Positions 1 through 7,942 of a stretch of DNA of 64,000 nucleotides are shown one piece after another. Under the pieces are notes generated by a model. That model was given only the letters and a program-made list of their open reading frames with translations. It had not been told where the DNA came from and did no database searches. The position numbers and the translations under genes are program-made. Within the stretch, counting starts at the first letter, position 1. Each line of letters begins with the position of its first letter. Where the stretch lies: assembly GCA_945957605.1 (NCBI GenBank), contig CAMFLR010000007.1, positions 1-64,000 on the forward strand, read 5' to 3'. Source of the DNA: an uncultured Isosphaeraceae bacterium (GTDB taxonomy: Bacteria > Planctomycetota > Planctomycetia > Isosphaerales > Isosphaeraceae).

Positions 1-102
1 GATGAAGACGAATCCCGGACACTATTGGGCGTACCACCAGTGGCACCCGACAGTCCGATTTCGACCACCGCCCCGAAACCCATCATGAGCGACCAAAATT
101 AG
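1..102 (+). CDS. C-terminal end of an unidentified protein (partial)
   Basis: Reading frame 1 is open from the first base to a TAG at 100-102 and would encode a 33-residue tail rich in Pro, Ser, Thr and acidic residues, ending PKPIMSDQN. It is followed 9 bases later by a strong terminator hairpin, which fits the end of a rightward gene. There is too little sequence to name the protein, and frame 2 is also open over most of this stretch, so the call rests mainly on the terminator. Confidence 0.4.
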   Translation, partial: DEDESRTLLGVPPVAPDSPISTTAPKPIMSDQN

Positions 103-110
103 TGAGATAA

Positions 111-155
111 GCGTCGCTGCGAAGCTTGAAGACTCTTCGCAACGACGCATTTTGA
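111..155 (+). terminator. Rho-independent terminator
   Basis: A 14-bp stem with one mismatch (111-124 with 135-148) and a 10-nt loop is followed by ATTTTGATT. It lies between the rightward partial gene ending at 102 and the leftward gene ending at 163, so it may serve both directions. Confidence 0.6.
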
Positions 156-162
156 TTGACGC

Positions 163-1329
163 TCAACCACCCTGTGCCATATTCGCGACGGCGCGGCCGA
201 GCGAACGCGCGGCAGACACGGTTCCCTGACCGCCCGGCGTGGTTTCGTCGAAGAAGGTGTCGCGGTCGCGGATGATCGCTTGCGGAATGAGTTGATCACT
301 TTGCGTCGAAACACGCGGATTCTTCTGAATCGCCGTGCCGATGGCCATCACCTCGACGAGTCCGCCGCCGAGTTCGTAGACGAACACCTTGATGCCGATC
401 ACGCCATCGGCATTCACTCGACTAGCGTCGTCGCGAATATGCGCCAGGCAGTTTTCGCGAGCGTCGTAGATCAGGCGAGTTACTTCGTTCACTTCGCCGC
501 GACCGAACGAGCGGAACATCGCGGCGATGCCGCCGACGAAGCCGATCGAGTAGACCGACGTGCCGAGCACGAGCCGCAACGGCGAATAGCCGAGCCTCGT
601 CAGGTTCCACAACTCCTCGCCGGTGAGTTCCGAAGTGACCGGCGTTTTCAATGCGCCGAGCGCCGGGTTGTACGAGCCGGTGCCGACCATGAGCATTTCG
701 CGCACGCCTGGGCCCAGGAATGGCAGGATGCGCGTGTTGATGTCGATGACTGCGTTGCAGCCGCGCTGGATTGCTTCCTGTTCGAGCCGTTCGAGCGCAA
801 GATGCCGTGTGTGATTGTAGAGATTTGAGAATTCTTTCACTTCACCGCGCGTCGTCATCATGCGGAGCGCACCGGTCAGGCCGCGACCGATGCCGAGTGC
901 ATACGCCACGTTGCCGATGACGAAGTGACGCGGCTGGTAGCCGGCGTCGAGCTGGCAATATAACTCCTGGCCGGAACAGGCGGTTGTGAAGAATTCGCCC
1001 TCGGGACTGTCGTGGCGAATGGCCGAGCCGATCGCCAGGAATTCGAGCATGCCGGAGATCGACTTTAGCTCCGAAGTCACGCCGGTCAGGCCCTGGGCAC
1101 CTTCGCGGAGCGCCTCGTCTTCGAGCCGTTTGATGGCGGCGTGCCGGCCTTCGGTGATGAGCGAGGTGATGTTATGCACCTCGCCGCCGCTCAGGGTTTT
1201 CAGGCCGCTTGTGAGCGAGCCAAGTACGCCGAGCGAGTGCACGCTGTTGCCAACAACGATGTTCCCGGGCATCCAGCCTTTCTGCGCCAGGCAGTACAAC
1301 TCGTTACCCGAAAGACCTGACATGATCAT
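163..1329 (-). CDS. Triple YbjQ/UPF0145-repeat protein
   Basis: A 388-residue protein made of three homologous modules at about residues 6-105, 118-219 and 234-335. Each begins with a [LC][ST]G-x-EL[YW] segment, continues with a GN/GTxVxxxG segment, then a GEVxE/N segment and a helix rich in Arg and Glu, and ends in a hydrophobic strand (LAIGSAI, LMVGTGS, VMAIGTA). This is the pattern of the YbjQ_1 (heavy-metal-binding-domain-like, UPF0145) family, whose members are usually single modules of about 100 residues that assemble as pentamers. No signal peptide or membrane segment is visible. The molecular role of the family is not established. ATG at 1329 is used; an in-frame ATG two codons later is equally possible. 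Divergent from the pterin dehydratase gene. Confidence 0.8.
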   Translation of the reverse strand: MIMSGLSGNELYCLAQKGWMPGNIVVGNSVHSLGVLGSLTSGLKTLSGGEVHNITSLITEGRHAAIKRLEDEALREGAQGLTGVTSELKSISGMLEFLAIGSAIRHDSPEGEFFTTACSGQELYCQLDAGYQPRHFVIGNVAYALGIGRGLTGALRMMTTRGEVKEFSNLYNHTRHLALERLEQEAIQRGCNAVIDINTRILPFLGPGVREMLMVGTGSYNPALGALKTPVTSELTGEELWNLTRLGYSPLRLVLGTSVYSIGFVGGIAAMFRSFGRGEVNEVTRLIYDARENCLAHIRDDASRVNADGVIGIKVFVYELGGGLVEVMAIGTAIQKNPRVSTQSDQLIPQAIIRDRDTFFDETTPGGQGTVSAARSLGRAVANMAQGG

Positions 1330-1514
1330 CGTGAGTATATCCTTGAACGAGTCGATGGAATTCGGCTCAGAACTTGCGGCGAATTCGTTGCAGGGAATTC
1401 GCTGGCGGAGTCGTGATATTCATCCGGCAAGCTCGATTCTCCCTCGACCGACATCATGCGATGGGGAGATAATCATTGCCATCAGATTCTTGAGGGAATT
1501 GTCCGGAGCCAATC

Positions 1515-1883
1515 ATGAGTGCACACACGGCTGAAGAGTTGACCCAAAAGAAATGCGTTCCGTGCGAGGGGGGCGTTCCGCCGTTGAGCCGCGACGAGGT
1601 CGATCTCTTCCTCGCCGCGCTGCCGGGCTGGAAAGCAAGCGACGACCGCACTCGCATCAGGCGCGAGTGGGTCGCCAAGAATTTCATGGCGGGGATTATC
1701 TTCTTCGACAAGGTTGCCCAGGTGGCCGAAGATGAAGGCCATCATCCCGACCTGCATCTGAGCGGGTATCGCAACGTCGCGATTGAGATCTACACACACG
1801 CCATCGGCGGGTTGTCAGAAAACGACTTCATCCTCGCGGCCAAGATCGACAAAATTCACATCGATCTCAAGAAGCAAAGCTGA
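1515..1883 (+). CDS. phhB: Pterin-4a-carbinolamine dehydratase
   Basis: A 122-residue protein of the PCD/DCoH family, which dehydrates 4a-hydroxytetrahydrobiopterin so that the pterin cofactor of aromatic amino-acid hydroxylases can be recycled. The family hallmark is present: EGHHPDL at residues 74-80 (His76 and His77), His81, and a downstream YTHAIGGLSENDF block (His95). The N-terminal 20 residues include two Cys and precede the conserved LP-GWK start of the fold, as in many bacterial PCDs. No phenylalanine hydroxylase gene lies nearby, so the physiological substrate cannot be read from context; some bacterial PCDs act in molybdopterin or folate-related recycling. Confidence 0.92.
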   Translation: MSAHTAEELTQKKCVPCEGGVPPLSRDEVDLFLAALPGWKASDDRTRIRREWVAKNFMAGIIFFDKVAQVAEDEGHHPDLHLSGYRNVAIEIYTHAIGGLSENDFILAAKIDKIHIDLKKQS

Positions 1884-1954
1884 GCTGCGAGACGTGAGCG
1901 TTTGCCAGGGATGATCGCTTTTTGATTTAGGACGAAGGCGCCAGGACTGACGTA

Positions 1955-1992
1955 GAACCTCTCTGGCAGGCGCAAAGCCGCCAGAGAGGTTC
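1955..1992. terminator. Intergenic hairpin between convergent genes
   Basis: A perfect 12-bp stem (1955-1966 with 1981-1992) continues inward with a short GGC/GCC helix. It sits between phhB and the sigma factor gene, which converge here. There is no adjacent T run on either strand, so termination is likely but not certain. Confidence 0.5.
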
Positions 1993-2000
1993 GCTCGTCG

Positions 2001-3386
2001 TCATCGTGGCGGCGCGGATGGGGCCGGCTTGGACGCTTCGAGGAGGCGGTCGAGTTTTGCCTCGATTGTACTGAGGCGGCGTTCGTAGTCGTCGCTGGGA
2101 GCCAGCTCAATTCCGGCGTGCGCGGGTTTCCCGACGAGAAGTTGCTCCCCGGCGCGGATGGGGACGCGCTTGAGATGCGTCTTCTCGATGAAAACCACCT
2201 CTTGCCCGCTCCGGCGAGTTTTCGGGTCTGCGAGATACTCGATCGTGCATTTGTACTGAAGCGTCACCTGCTGGCACATGCCAGCAAGGGGATAGATTCG
2301 GGCGGGCTCGACCTTTTCGCCAACCTTGTCGACGAGAACAAGGGCGTTGGGATACTTCCGCTTCACCAATTCTATAAACACTTCATCGTTGCTCGGCGGC
2401 TGAACGACGAACTCGGGGGGCTCGGAAGTCGAGTCGTGAACTATCACGGGTTCTGGCCTGGGCGGCTGAGCGGGCTTTTCACTGGTGGTCCGCTCGAAAG
2501 CCGTAGGAACAGGGGCGCGATCTTGCGCCGACACTGCGACCAGCCCGGCACCTAGCCCTAGCACAGTGGCGGTGAGCGTGAGGCCCAGTTTGCTCATTGT
2601 GAATCGCGTGATCATTGTCGAGGTCTCACAAGAGATGAGACGGCGGAGCGCTGGGACCATCCCGACGCATCGGCCGACCGAAAGTTCAGCGAATGCCGCT
2701 TGAATCGTCCGACTGCGGAGCAAGTCGGGGACAACTCGAGCGACGCATTCGGCACCAAGAAGACTGACGACGACCGCCGGTGCGATACCGCGGCGAACGA
2801 GTTGCGTGCGCAGGCGGGTGCGTCCGCGAGCGTGCCGGCTCTTGATCGTGCCGACGGGACAATCGAGCCGAAGCGCCGCCTCGGTGTGTGTCAGACCTTC
2901 GACATCGCAGGCGAGGATGACCTTGCGCAGATGCCTGGGCAGAAGGTCGATCTCGGAATGGAGTGCGTGCGCCAGTTCCCAATCGCGATGGTGGTTTTCG
3001 ACGTGATCGCGCTTGCTCGCTTGTTCCTCGCGCCGCTTGCGACGGGATTCGGCCTGCCGCGTGTTCGTGGCAATGCGAATGGCTACGGTTCTCAGCCAGG
3101 GCGCAAGATCTTCGCGTACTCGCACTGTCGCGGCCTTGCGTGCGAGGTTGAGAAACACGGCTTGAAACGCGTCTTCGGCGGTGTGGCCGTTTCCCGTCAC
3201 TGCGCGGCAGACGCGGAGCACCATCGGGCCGTGGCGATCGACCAGCGCAGCGAATGCAAATTCCGAACGACTGGTCGCGAAGCATTCGACAAGCTGCGCA
3301 TCGGGCCAGTGTCCGACCGCACCCTGACAGTAAAGCGTTTGCAGGTCGCGGAGTGTGCTTTGTCGTTCGCGTCGAATCCGTTGCAT
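2001..3386 (-). CDS. ECF-type sigma-70 factor fused to a membrane-anchored C-terminal domain
   Basis: A 461-residue protein. Residues 42-112 form sigma region 2 (AFAALVDRHGPMVLRVC, then AEDAFQAVFL) and residues 148-198 form region 4 with a helix-turn-helix (LTHTEAALRLDCPVGTIKSR). Ordinary ECF factors end near residue 200. This one continues through a linker, a single predicted transmembrane helix at about 266-286 (LTLTATVLGLGAGLVAV, followed by SAQ) and about 170 polar residues that would lie outside the cytoplasm. Planctomycetes are known to carry large ECF groups with C-terminal extensions; the natural inference is that the extracytoplasmic tail senses a signal or sequesters the sigma domains. 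No separate anti-sigma gene is adjacent. A small C-terminal module contains repeated VPIRAGEQLLVG and EAKLDRLLEA segments, the latter coiled-coil-like. Confidence 0.85.
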   Translation of the reverse strand: MQRIRRERQSTLRDLQTLYCQGAVGHWPDAQLVECFATSRSEFAFAALVDRHGPMVLRVCRAVTGNGHTAEDAFQAVFLNLARKAATVRVREDLAPWLRTVAIRIATNTRQAESRRKRREEQASKRDHVENHHRDWELAHALHSEIDLLPRHLRKVILACDVEGLTHTEAALRLDCPVGTIKSRHARGRTRLRTQLVRRGIAPAVVVSLLGAECVARVVPDLLRSRTIQAAFAELSVGRCVGMVPALRRLISCETSTMITRFTMSKLGLTLTATVLGLGAGLVAVSAQDRAPVPTAFERTTSEKPAQPPRPEPVIVHDSTSEPPEFVVQPPSNDEVFIELVKRKYPNALVLVDKVGEKVEPARIYPLAGMCQQVTLQYKCTIEYLADPKTRRSGQEVVFIEKTHLKRVPIRAGEQLLVGKPAHAGIELAPSDDYERRLSTIEAKLDRLLEASKPAPSAPPR

Positions 3387-3507
3387 CGTCGTCCTCCGCT
3401 TACCGGACGATTCTCTCGCTCGGCTACATGTTAATCCGCGCCGACGTGCAAACGGTTCCCTTGAATTTTGGAAAAGAAAAAGCGGCGAGAAACAGATGAC
3501 TTCGCGA

Positions 3508-3549
3508 ACAAAAAACGGGCGGCTTGCAACCTGTGCAAGTCGCCCGTCG
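3508..3549 (-). terminator. Rho-independent terminator of the isomerase operon
   Basis: A 14-bp stem with one wobble (3515-3528 with 3534-3547) and a 5-nt loop. On the minus strand it is followed directly by TTTTTTG. It ends the leftward unit that contains both TIM-barrel isomerases. Confidence 0.85.
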
Positions 3550-3570
3550 AATCGATCTTAGAAGCTAAAC

Positions 3571-4515
3571 TCAGGCCGGGGTGTATTCCGAGCCGCGGAA
3601 CTTCTCGAGCAGGTTCTTGGTCGCCTTGATGCCGGCCGGCTCGCTGAGGCGGCTGCCCTCGTACTCGATGCCAACCCAGCCGTTGTAGCCGGCGTCGGTG
3701 ACGATCTTGAGGATCCGACCGAAGTTGAGATTCGACTCGCGGCCGGTTTCGTCGAAGTCGTAGCTCTTCGCCGAGACGCCGTGAGCGAACGGCATCATCC
3801 GGGCGATCGCTTCGTAGACGTCGATCTGGTAGGTGCCGTCTTTCTTCTTGGGGAAGTTGCCGAAGTCGGGCAGGGTGCCGAAATTCGGCTTACCGACGGC
3901 CTTGATAAGCGCGAGCAGGGCGTCGGGATTGCTCGACGGTCCGCCGTGGTTCTCGCAAATGATGTGCAACTTGTTGGCGGCACCATACTCGGCGAGCTTG
4001 CCACAGCCTTCAGCGGCGGCCTCGGTGTTTGTCGGGCTGTAGTTGCTGCCGGTGTTCACGCGAATCGCGTGGCAGCCGAGCGCCACGGCGGCGTCGACCC
4101 ACTTCTTGTGGTTTTCGACCGCCTTGTTGCGAGCGCCGTCGTCCTTGGCGCTGAGGTCGCCTTCGCCGTCAATCATGATCAGGACGTTGGTCACGCCATG
4201 ATCGGCCGCGCGAGTCTTGAGGTCTTTCAAGTAGGCCGAGTCGTGGGCCTTGTCCTTGAAGAACTGGTTCACGTACTCGACGCCTTCGATGCCGTACTGT
4301 TCGCGGGCGATCTTGGGGAAGTCGAGATTGGTGATCTTCGCATCCTTGGCGAAGAGGGCCTTGTGCAGCGACCACTCAGCGAGCGAGATCTTGAAGTCGC
4401 CAATCTTGCCGGCCGCGGGCTTGCCGCTGAGATCGGCGGCGAAGAGACGATTCGCTCCGAGCGAGAGCGAAGCGCCCGCGACTGCTACGCCTTTGAGGAA
4501 GTGGCGACGATTCAT
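3571..4515 (-). CDS. Tat-exported sugar phosphate isomerase/epimerase-like TIM barrel
   Basis: A 314-residue protein. The ATG at 4515 is preferred over an upstream start because AGGAG lies 9 bases before it and the protein then begins with a twin-arginine signal, MNRRHFLKGVAVAGASLSLG. The mature part has the AP-endonuclease-2/xylose-isomerase-like TIM barrel: an early IEGVEYVNQFF strand, ALGCHAIRVNTG, IICENHGG with a metal-binding-type Glu/His pair, GTLPDFGNF, and a final GYNGWVGIEYEG strand. Members act as hydroxypyruvate isomerases, inosose dehydratases or sugar epimerases; the substrate cannot be told. It follows the second isomerase at 68 bases, presumably in one transcript, suggesting a shared sugar pathway, although this copy alone appears to be exported. 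Confidence 0.85.
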   Translation of the reverse strand: MNRRHFLKGVAVAGASLSLGANRLFAADLSGKPAAGKIGDFKISLAEWSLHKALFAKDAKITNLDFPKIAREQYGIEGVEYVNQFFKDKAHDSAYLKDLKTRAADHGVTNVLIMIDGEGDLSAKDDGARNKAVENHKKWVDAAVALGCHAIRVNTGSNYSPTNTEAAAEGCGKLAEYGAANKLHIICENHGGPSSNPDALLALIKAVGKPNFGTLPDFGNFPKKKDGTYQIDVYEAIARMMPFAHGVSAKSYDFDETGRESNLNFGRILKIVTDAGYNGWVGIEYEGSRLSEPAGIKATKNLLEKFRGSEYTPA

Positions 4516-4583
4516 CTTTTGTGGCTCCTGTCCTGAAAGGGAAGAAATGAGCACGAGTTGAAGGGAACTGTGAATTCAGCAGG

Positions 4584-5408
4584 TCAGGCGTATTTGACGC
4601 CTCTGGCATCGAGTTCCGACTTGAGTGCTTCTGCCGCCTCGCCAAAGCGTTCCGGGCCGGTGAAGCCGTACATCTTTTCGGCGACGACGAGATGTGGTTC
4701 GAGCGTGCAAAATCCGCTGTAACCGTGATTCACCGCGTCGGCAATGAGTTCGGGAATCTTGCCGCCGCCCTTGCCGGCAGGGACGTTCACGTGTGTGGCC
4801 GTGTCGTAATCCTTGACGTGGAAGTGCTGGGTGTAGAGGCGAAGGAGTTGCCACGCCTCGTCAATTCCCTGGCCGACTTCGAGGAAATTCGCAGGGTCGA
4901 ACGCGCTTGAAAGAGCAGGGGAGTTGACCGCGACGAGCAGGTCGAAGACTCGCGCGGCGTTGTCGCCGTAGATCCCTTTTTCATTTTCGAGGTAAAGGGA
5001 AATACCTCGCTCCTGGGCGAGTTTCGCTTTCGCTTCCATGCGCCGGACGACCTCTTCACGCACCGATTCCGGCGAGATTTCTTCGGGAATGTAATAGCTG
5101 AAAATGCGGATGCGCGGCGTTTCGTAGAAGTCGGCGAGATCGAGTGCGCGGGCGTAGCGTTCGAGATGTGGCTCAAACGGATCGGTGATCTTGATCTTGC
5201 CGATCGGCGAGCCGATTGCACTCAGGCCAAATCCGCGCGACTGGAGCATTTCGCGAAAATGCTTGTGCTGATCGTCTGTAAGGTCGAGCACGTTCGTGCC
5301 GAAGATGGACCGGAATTCGACGTGCTTGATGCCATGTTTTTCGAGAACGTCGAGCTGTTCCGCGGGTTCAGGCGAAATCTCATCGGCGAAGGCGCTCAGG
5401 CGAATCAT
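4584..5408 (-). CDS. Sugar phosphate isomerase/epimerase-like TIM barrel (cytoplasmic)
   Basis: A 274-residue protein from the ATG at 5408 (MIRLSAFADEISPEP); a TTG at 5426 would add six residues and has no better ribosome site. Features of the xylose-isomerase-like TIM barrel are present: HGIKHVEFRSIFG near the N-terminus, a RIRIFSYYIPEE strand, GISLYLENEKGIYG with a likely metal-ligand Glu, SSAFDPANF, HFHVKDYD and a closing GYSGFCTLEPH. There is no export signal. It is the first gene of a two-gene leftward unit with the Tat-type isomerase. The reaction is probably an aldose/ketose or inosose interconversion, but the substrate is not evident. Confidence 0.85.
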   Translation of the reverse strand: MIRLSAFADEISPEPAEQLDVLEKHGIKHVEFRSIFGTNVLDLTDDQHKHFREMLQSRGFGLSAIGSPIGKIKITDPFEPHLERYARALDLADFYETPRIRIFSYYIPEEISPESVREEVVRRMEAKAKLAQERGISLYLENEKGIYGDNAARVFDLLVAVNSPALSSAFDPANFLEVGQGIDEAWQLLRLYTQHFHVKDYDTATHVNVPAGKGGGKIPELIADAVNHGYSGFCTLEPHLVVAEKMYGFTGPERFGEAAEALKSELDARGVKYA

Positions 5409-5585
5409 CGGCGCGTCTCGGTGCAATCGGATGGCTCAAGAAAGGTCCCGGCAGGGCGAACCTATGGTAACACCTCGGTCGGAACTTGCCAGCGGTCAGT
5501 GGAACCGCACGGCGCGGGGATGTAGGATGATGGTTCCTGGTCGGAAAAGCCCGGCCGATTCACGTCCAACAGCCGAGCCCTCGCC

Positions 5586-6035
5586 ATGAGCCTTGTCTGG
5601 TCGTTCATCATTTATTACGTGATCGCTTTTGTCGTCTCGTACATCCTCGTCGAGTACGGCCAGAAGTACCTCTACGACGAGATGCCGCCTTACGCCGCGC
5701 TTCGCGTTGCCGGCGGCTCGCTCTTCATGGCGGCTGTGCTGACGTGGACCCACTCTTCGTTCGATACGATGTTCACTGCTGACTTATATAAAACCGTCGC
5801 ACTTATTCTGGTTTGGATAGGTGTTTTTGTTTTGATTCTTCGATTTCAGCCCGTGCATGGGGCACTCTTCGCTACGGCCGCGGCGCTGCTCCTTCCAGGG
5901 TTGGCGACGATCGCCGTCGACGGAGCGACCGCCCCTCCTGGCCCGGTAAGGCCGGCTGCGAACACTAACCGCACACCCATTCGCCGTCCGTCGTCGCCCG
6001 GTGCGGCGCCCGCAGTGCCGGTTGAGAAGAAGTGA
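5586..6035 (+). CDS. Small multi-pass membrane protein of unknown function
   Basis: A 149-residue protein with four hydrophobic stretches: residues 4-22 (WSFIIYYVIAFVVSYILVE), about 40-55, about 69-88 (VALILVWIGVFVLILRF) and about 92-112. The tail of about 35 residues is rich in Pro, Ala and Arg and would be disordered. I do not recognise a family. It runs convergently into the hopanoid phosphorylase gene, with only 3 bases between stop codons. Confidence 0.6.
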   Translation: MSLVWSFIIYYVIAFVVSYILVEYGQKYLYDEMPPYAALRVAGGSLFMAAVLTWTHSSFDTMFTADLYKTVALILVWIGVFVLILRFQPVHGALFATAAALLLPGLATIAVDGATAPPGPVRPAANTNRTPIRRPSSPGAAPAVPVEKK

Positions 6036-6038
6036 TCG

Positions 6039-6815
6039 TTACAAAATCGGCAGCAGCGAGATGACTGCGTTCGTCAGTTTCTTCGCGGATTCGATGGCCT
6101 GCTCGCGCAAGGCGAGCAGGTCCTTTAGACACGACGGCCGTCGCCAGATCGCGCCAATTGCTGCGCCGATGCGATAGCTGCCCGAATCACCCACGATTGA
6201 AAGAATCTCGGGTGGGAGATCGACATTTGCGTCGTCGCTGACGATTCGCAGCGGCACGAAGCGGACGCCTCGTTCGGCACAATACGCCGCGACGGCCGAT
6301 GTTTCCATGTCGACCAGATCGGCCTTGTGCGCCTCACGAAGCGCGGCCTTGTCGGCGGCTTTGAGCACGATGGCGTCGGTCGTTAGCAGGCGGCCTTTGC
6401 GGACGATCCCACCCGGAATGGCTTGTGTCTCAGGCCATTCGATCGGAAAAAGACGGCCTTCGACGTTGGCGATTTCGGTCGGCATTAACACCGAATGCTG
6501 CGTCAGCGAGGTATCGAGCGCACCCGCAAATCCGGCTGAAAGCAGCGTGCGCGGACGGTGACCGTCGATTAGCCGCATCGCACCACGCTGGGCACGCGCG
6601 CGACCCATTCCGGTGAGCACGATCGCCACGAGCTTGCCGGCGAGTTCGCCTTCGATGATTGTGCACCCTTTGGGCGCATATTTGCGGACGTTTTTGAGTC
6701 GCTCGAGCAGTGGAGCGACTTCCATCGCCACCGCCACGACGATTCCCACGTCAACAGGAACGGGAGCGGGCGCGAGCCGCATTGGCCCGCGCCCGGGTTG
6801 TTCGTTCGTGCTCAT
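6039..6815 (-). CDS. hpnG: Hopanoid-associated nucleoside phosphorylase-like protein (HpnG)
   Basis: A 258-residue protein of the MTAN/purine nucleoside phosphorylase fold. It shows VGIVVAVAMEVAPLLERL at the N-terminus, VLTGMGRARA, LLSAGFAGAL, LLTTDAIV and the signature VDMETSAVAAYC, which matches the family's ribose/purine-binding Glu. In hopanoid pathways HpnG removes adenine from adenosylhopane to give ribosylhopane. The assignment leans on position: it follows hpnH and the cyclase gene. ATG at 6815 lies just beyond the hpnH stop; a GTG at 6854 would overlap the hpnH end and add 13 residues. Neither has a clear ribosome site, so the start is uncertain. Confidence 0.85.
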   Translation of the reverse strand: MSTNEQPGRGPMRLAPAPVPVDVGIVVAVAMEVAPLLERLKNVRKYAPKGCTIIEGELAGKLVAIVLTGMGRARAQRGAMRLIDGHRPRTLLSAGFAGALDTSLTQHSVLMPTEIANVEGRLFPIEWPETQAIPGGIVRKGRLLTTDAIVLKAADKAALREAHKADLVDMETSAVAAYCAERGVRFVPLRIVSDDANVDLPPEILSIVGDSGSYRIGAAIGAIWRRPSCLKDLLALREQAIESAKKLTNAVISLLPIL

Positions 6816-6838
6816 AAGAGGCCGTTGCTCAGCTTCGA

Positions 6839-7840
6839 TCAGGCGAATTGCCACTTGATCATCTTGAACGTATCGCCGAGCTTCGTGCTCACGCCCACCG
6901 CGGCCGAGGTTTCGAACCCGACGTGCATCATGCAGTGATCGCAGCGCGGGTCGTTACCGGGGCCGTATTTTTCCCACGGCGTCTTGGTCATCAGGTCATC
7001 AAACGTGTCGTAGTGCGCGTCGGTGATCAAATAGCATGGACCCTTCCAACCCTTGATATTGCGGGTCGGACTCGCCCACGCTGTGCACTCCATCTCACGC
7101 TTGCCCTGGAGGAATTCCAGGTAGATCGGCGAGGTGTTGAAGCGATACTTGCGGAACATCGCCTCAGCCTGGCGGAACTTCGCCTTGATCGCATCCTTGG
7201 TGAGGAAGATTTCCTTCACCTTCACAGCGTCATAGTCGTAACCCGGAGAGATCAAGAAGCCGTCGACTTCCAGGCTCGTCAGGTAGCCGAACAGCTCGTC
7301 GAGCTCGTTCATGTCGGTTTCGTTGAACACGGTCGTGTTCGTGCAGACCAGGAAGCCAGCTTCCTTCGCGGCCTTGATGCCGTCGATGGCGATGTCGAAC
7401 ACGCCTTCACGCTCAACAGCAATGTCGTGCGACTTGCGCATGCCGTCGAGGTGGACGTTGAAGAAGAAGCGGTTCGACGGCTTGAAGTCGGCGATCTTCT
7501 TGCGGATGAACATGCCGTTCGTGCAGAGATAAACGACTTTCTTACGCTCGAGAATCTTGGCGACAAGCTCGTCGATTCCCGGGTAGATCATCGGCTCGCC
7601 GCCGCAGATCGACACGACCGGTGAGCCGCACTCATCGACGGCTGCGAGGCATTCCTCGATCGACAGCTTCTGCTTGATCGTCGACTCGTACTCACGGATG
7701 CGCCCGCAGCCGGTGCACGTCAAGTTGCACGCATGGAGCGGCTCGAGCATGAGCACCATCGGATATTTCTTGGCCCGAGCGGCCTTTTTCTTCATCACGT
7801 ACCCGGCAATCCGGGATGTCATCTCGATCGGGAAGAGCAT
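6839..7840 (-). CDS. hpnH: Adenosylhopane synthase, radical SAM (HpnH)
   Basis: A 333-residue radical SAM enzyme. The cluster-binding motif CNLTCTGC is at residues 38-45 (CX3CX2C), followed by the SAM-contacting GGEP in VVSICGGEPMIYPG and a YLCTNGMF strand. The C-terminal part contains extra Cys residues (CTAW, CYLI, CDHCMMH) like the DUF3463-type extension of HpnH. HpnH adds the 5'-deoxyadenosyl group of SAM to diploptene, the first step of extended hopanoid side chains. It lies between the cyclase gene (102 bases upstream) and hpnG, in pathway order. Confidence 0.95.
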   Translation of the reverse strand: MLFPIEMTSRIAGYVMKKKAARAKKYPMVLMLEPLHACNLTCTGCGRIREYESTIKQKLSIEECLAAVDECGSPVVSICGGEPMIYPGIDELVAKILERKKVVYLCTNGMFIRKKIADFKPSNRFFFNVHLDGMRKSHDIAVEREGVFDIAIDGIKAAKEAGFLVCTNTTVFNETDMNELDELFGYLTSLEVDGFLISPGYDYDAVKVKEIFLTKDAIKAKFRQAEAMFRKYRFNTSPIYLEFLQGKREMECTAWASPTRNIKGWKGPCYLITDAHYDTFDDLMTKTPWEKYGPGNDPRCDHCMMHVGFETSAAVGVSTKLGDTFKMIKWQFA

Positions 7841-7942
7841 CTGCGAGCCTCCGTGTTGGTAATCCGGGCTTAAAATCCGTGCCCCGGGTGATTCATCCCT
7901 GAAGGAAAAGGTCTTGAGGCAAGAGGTCTGTCTGCGAACCTA

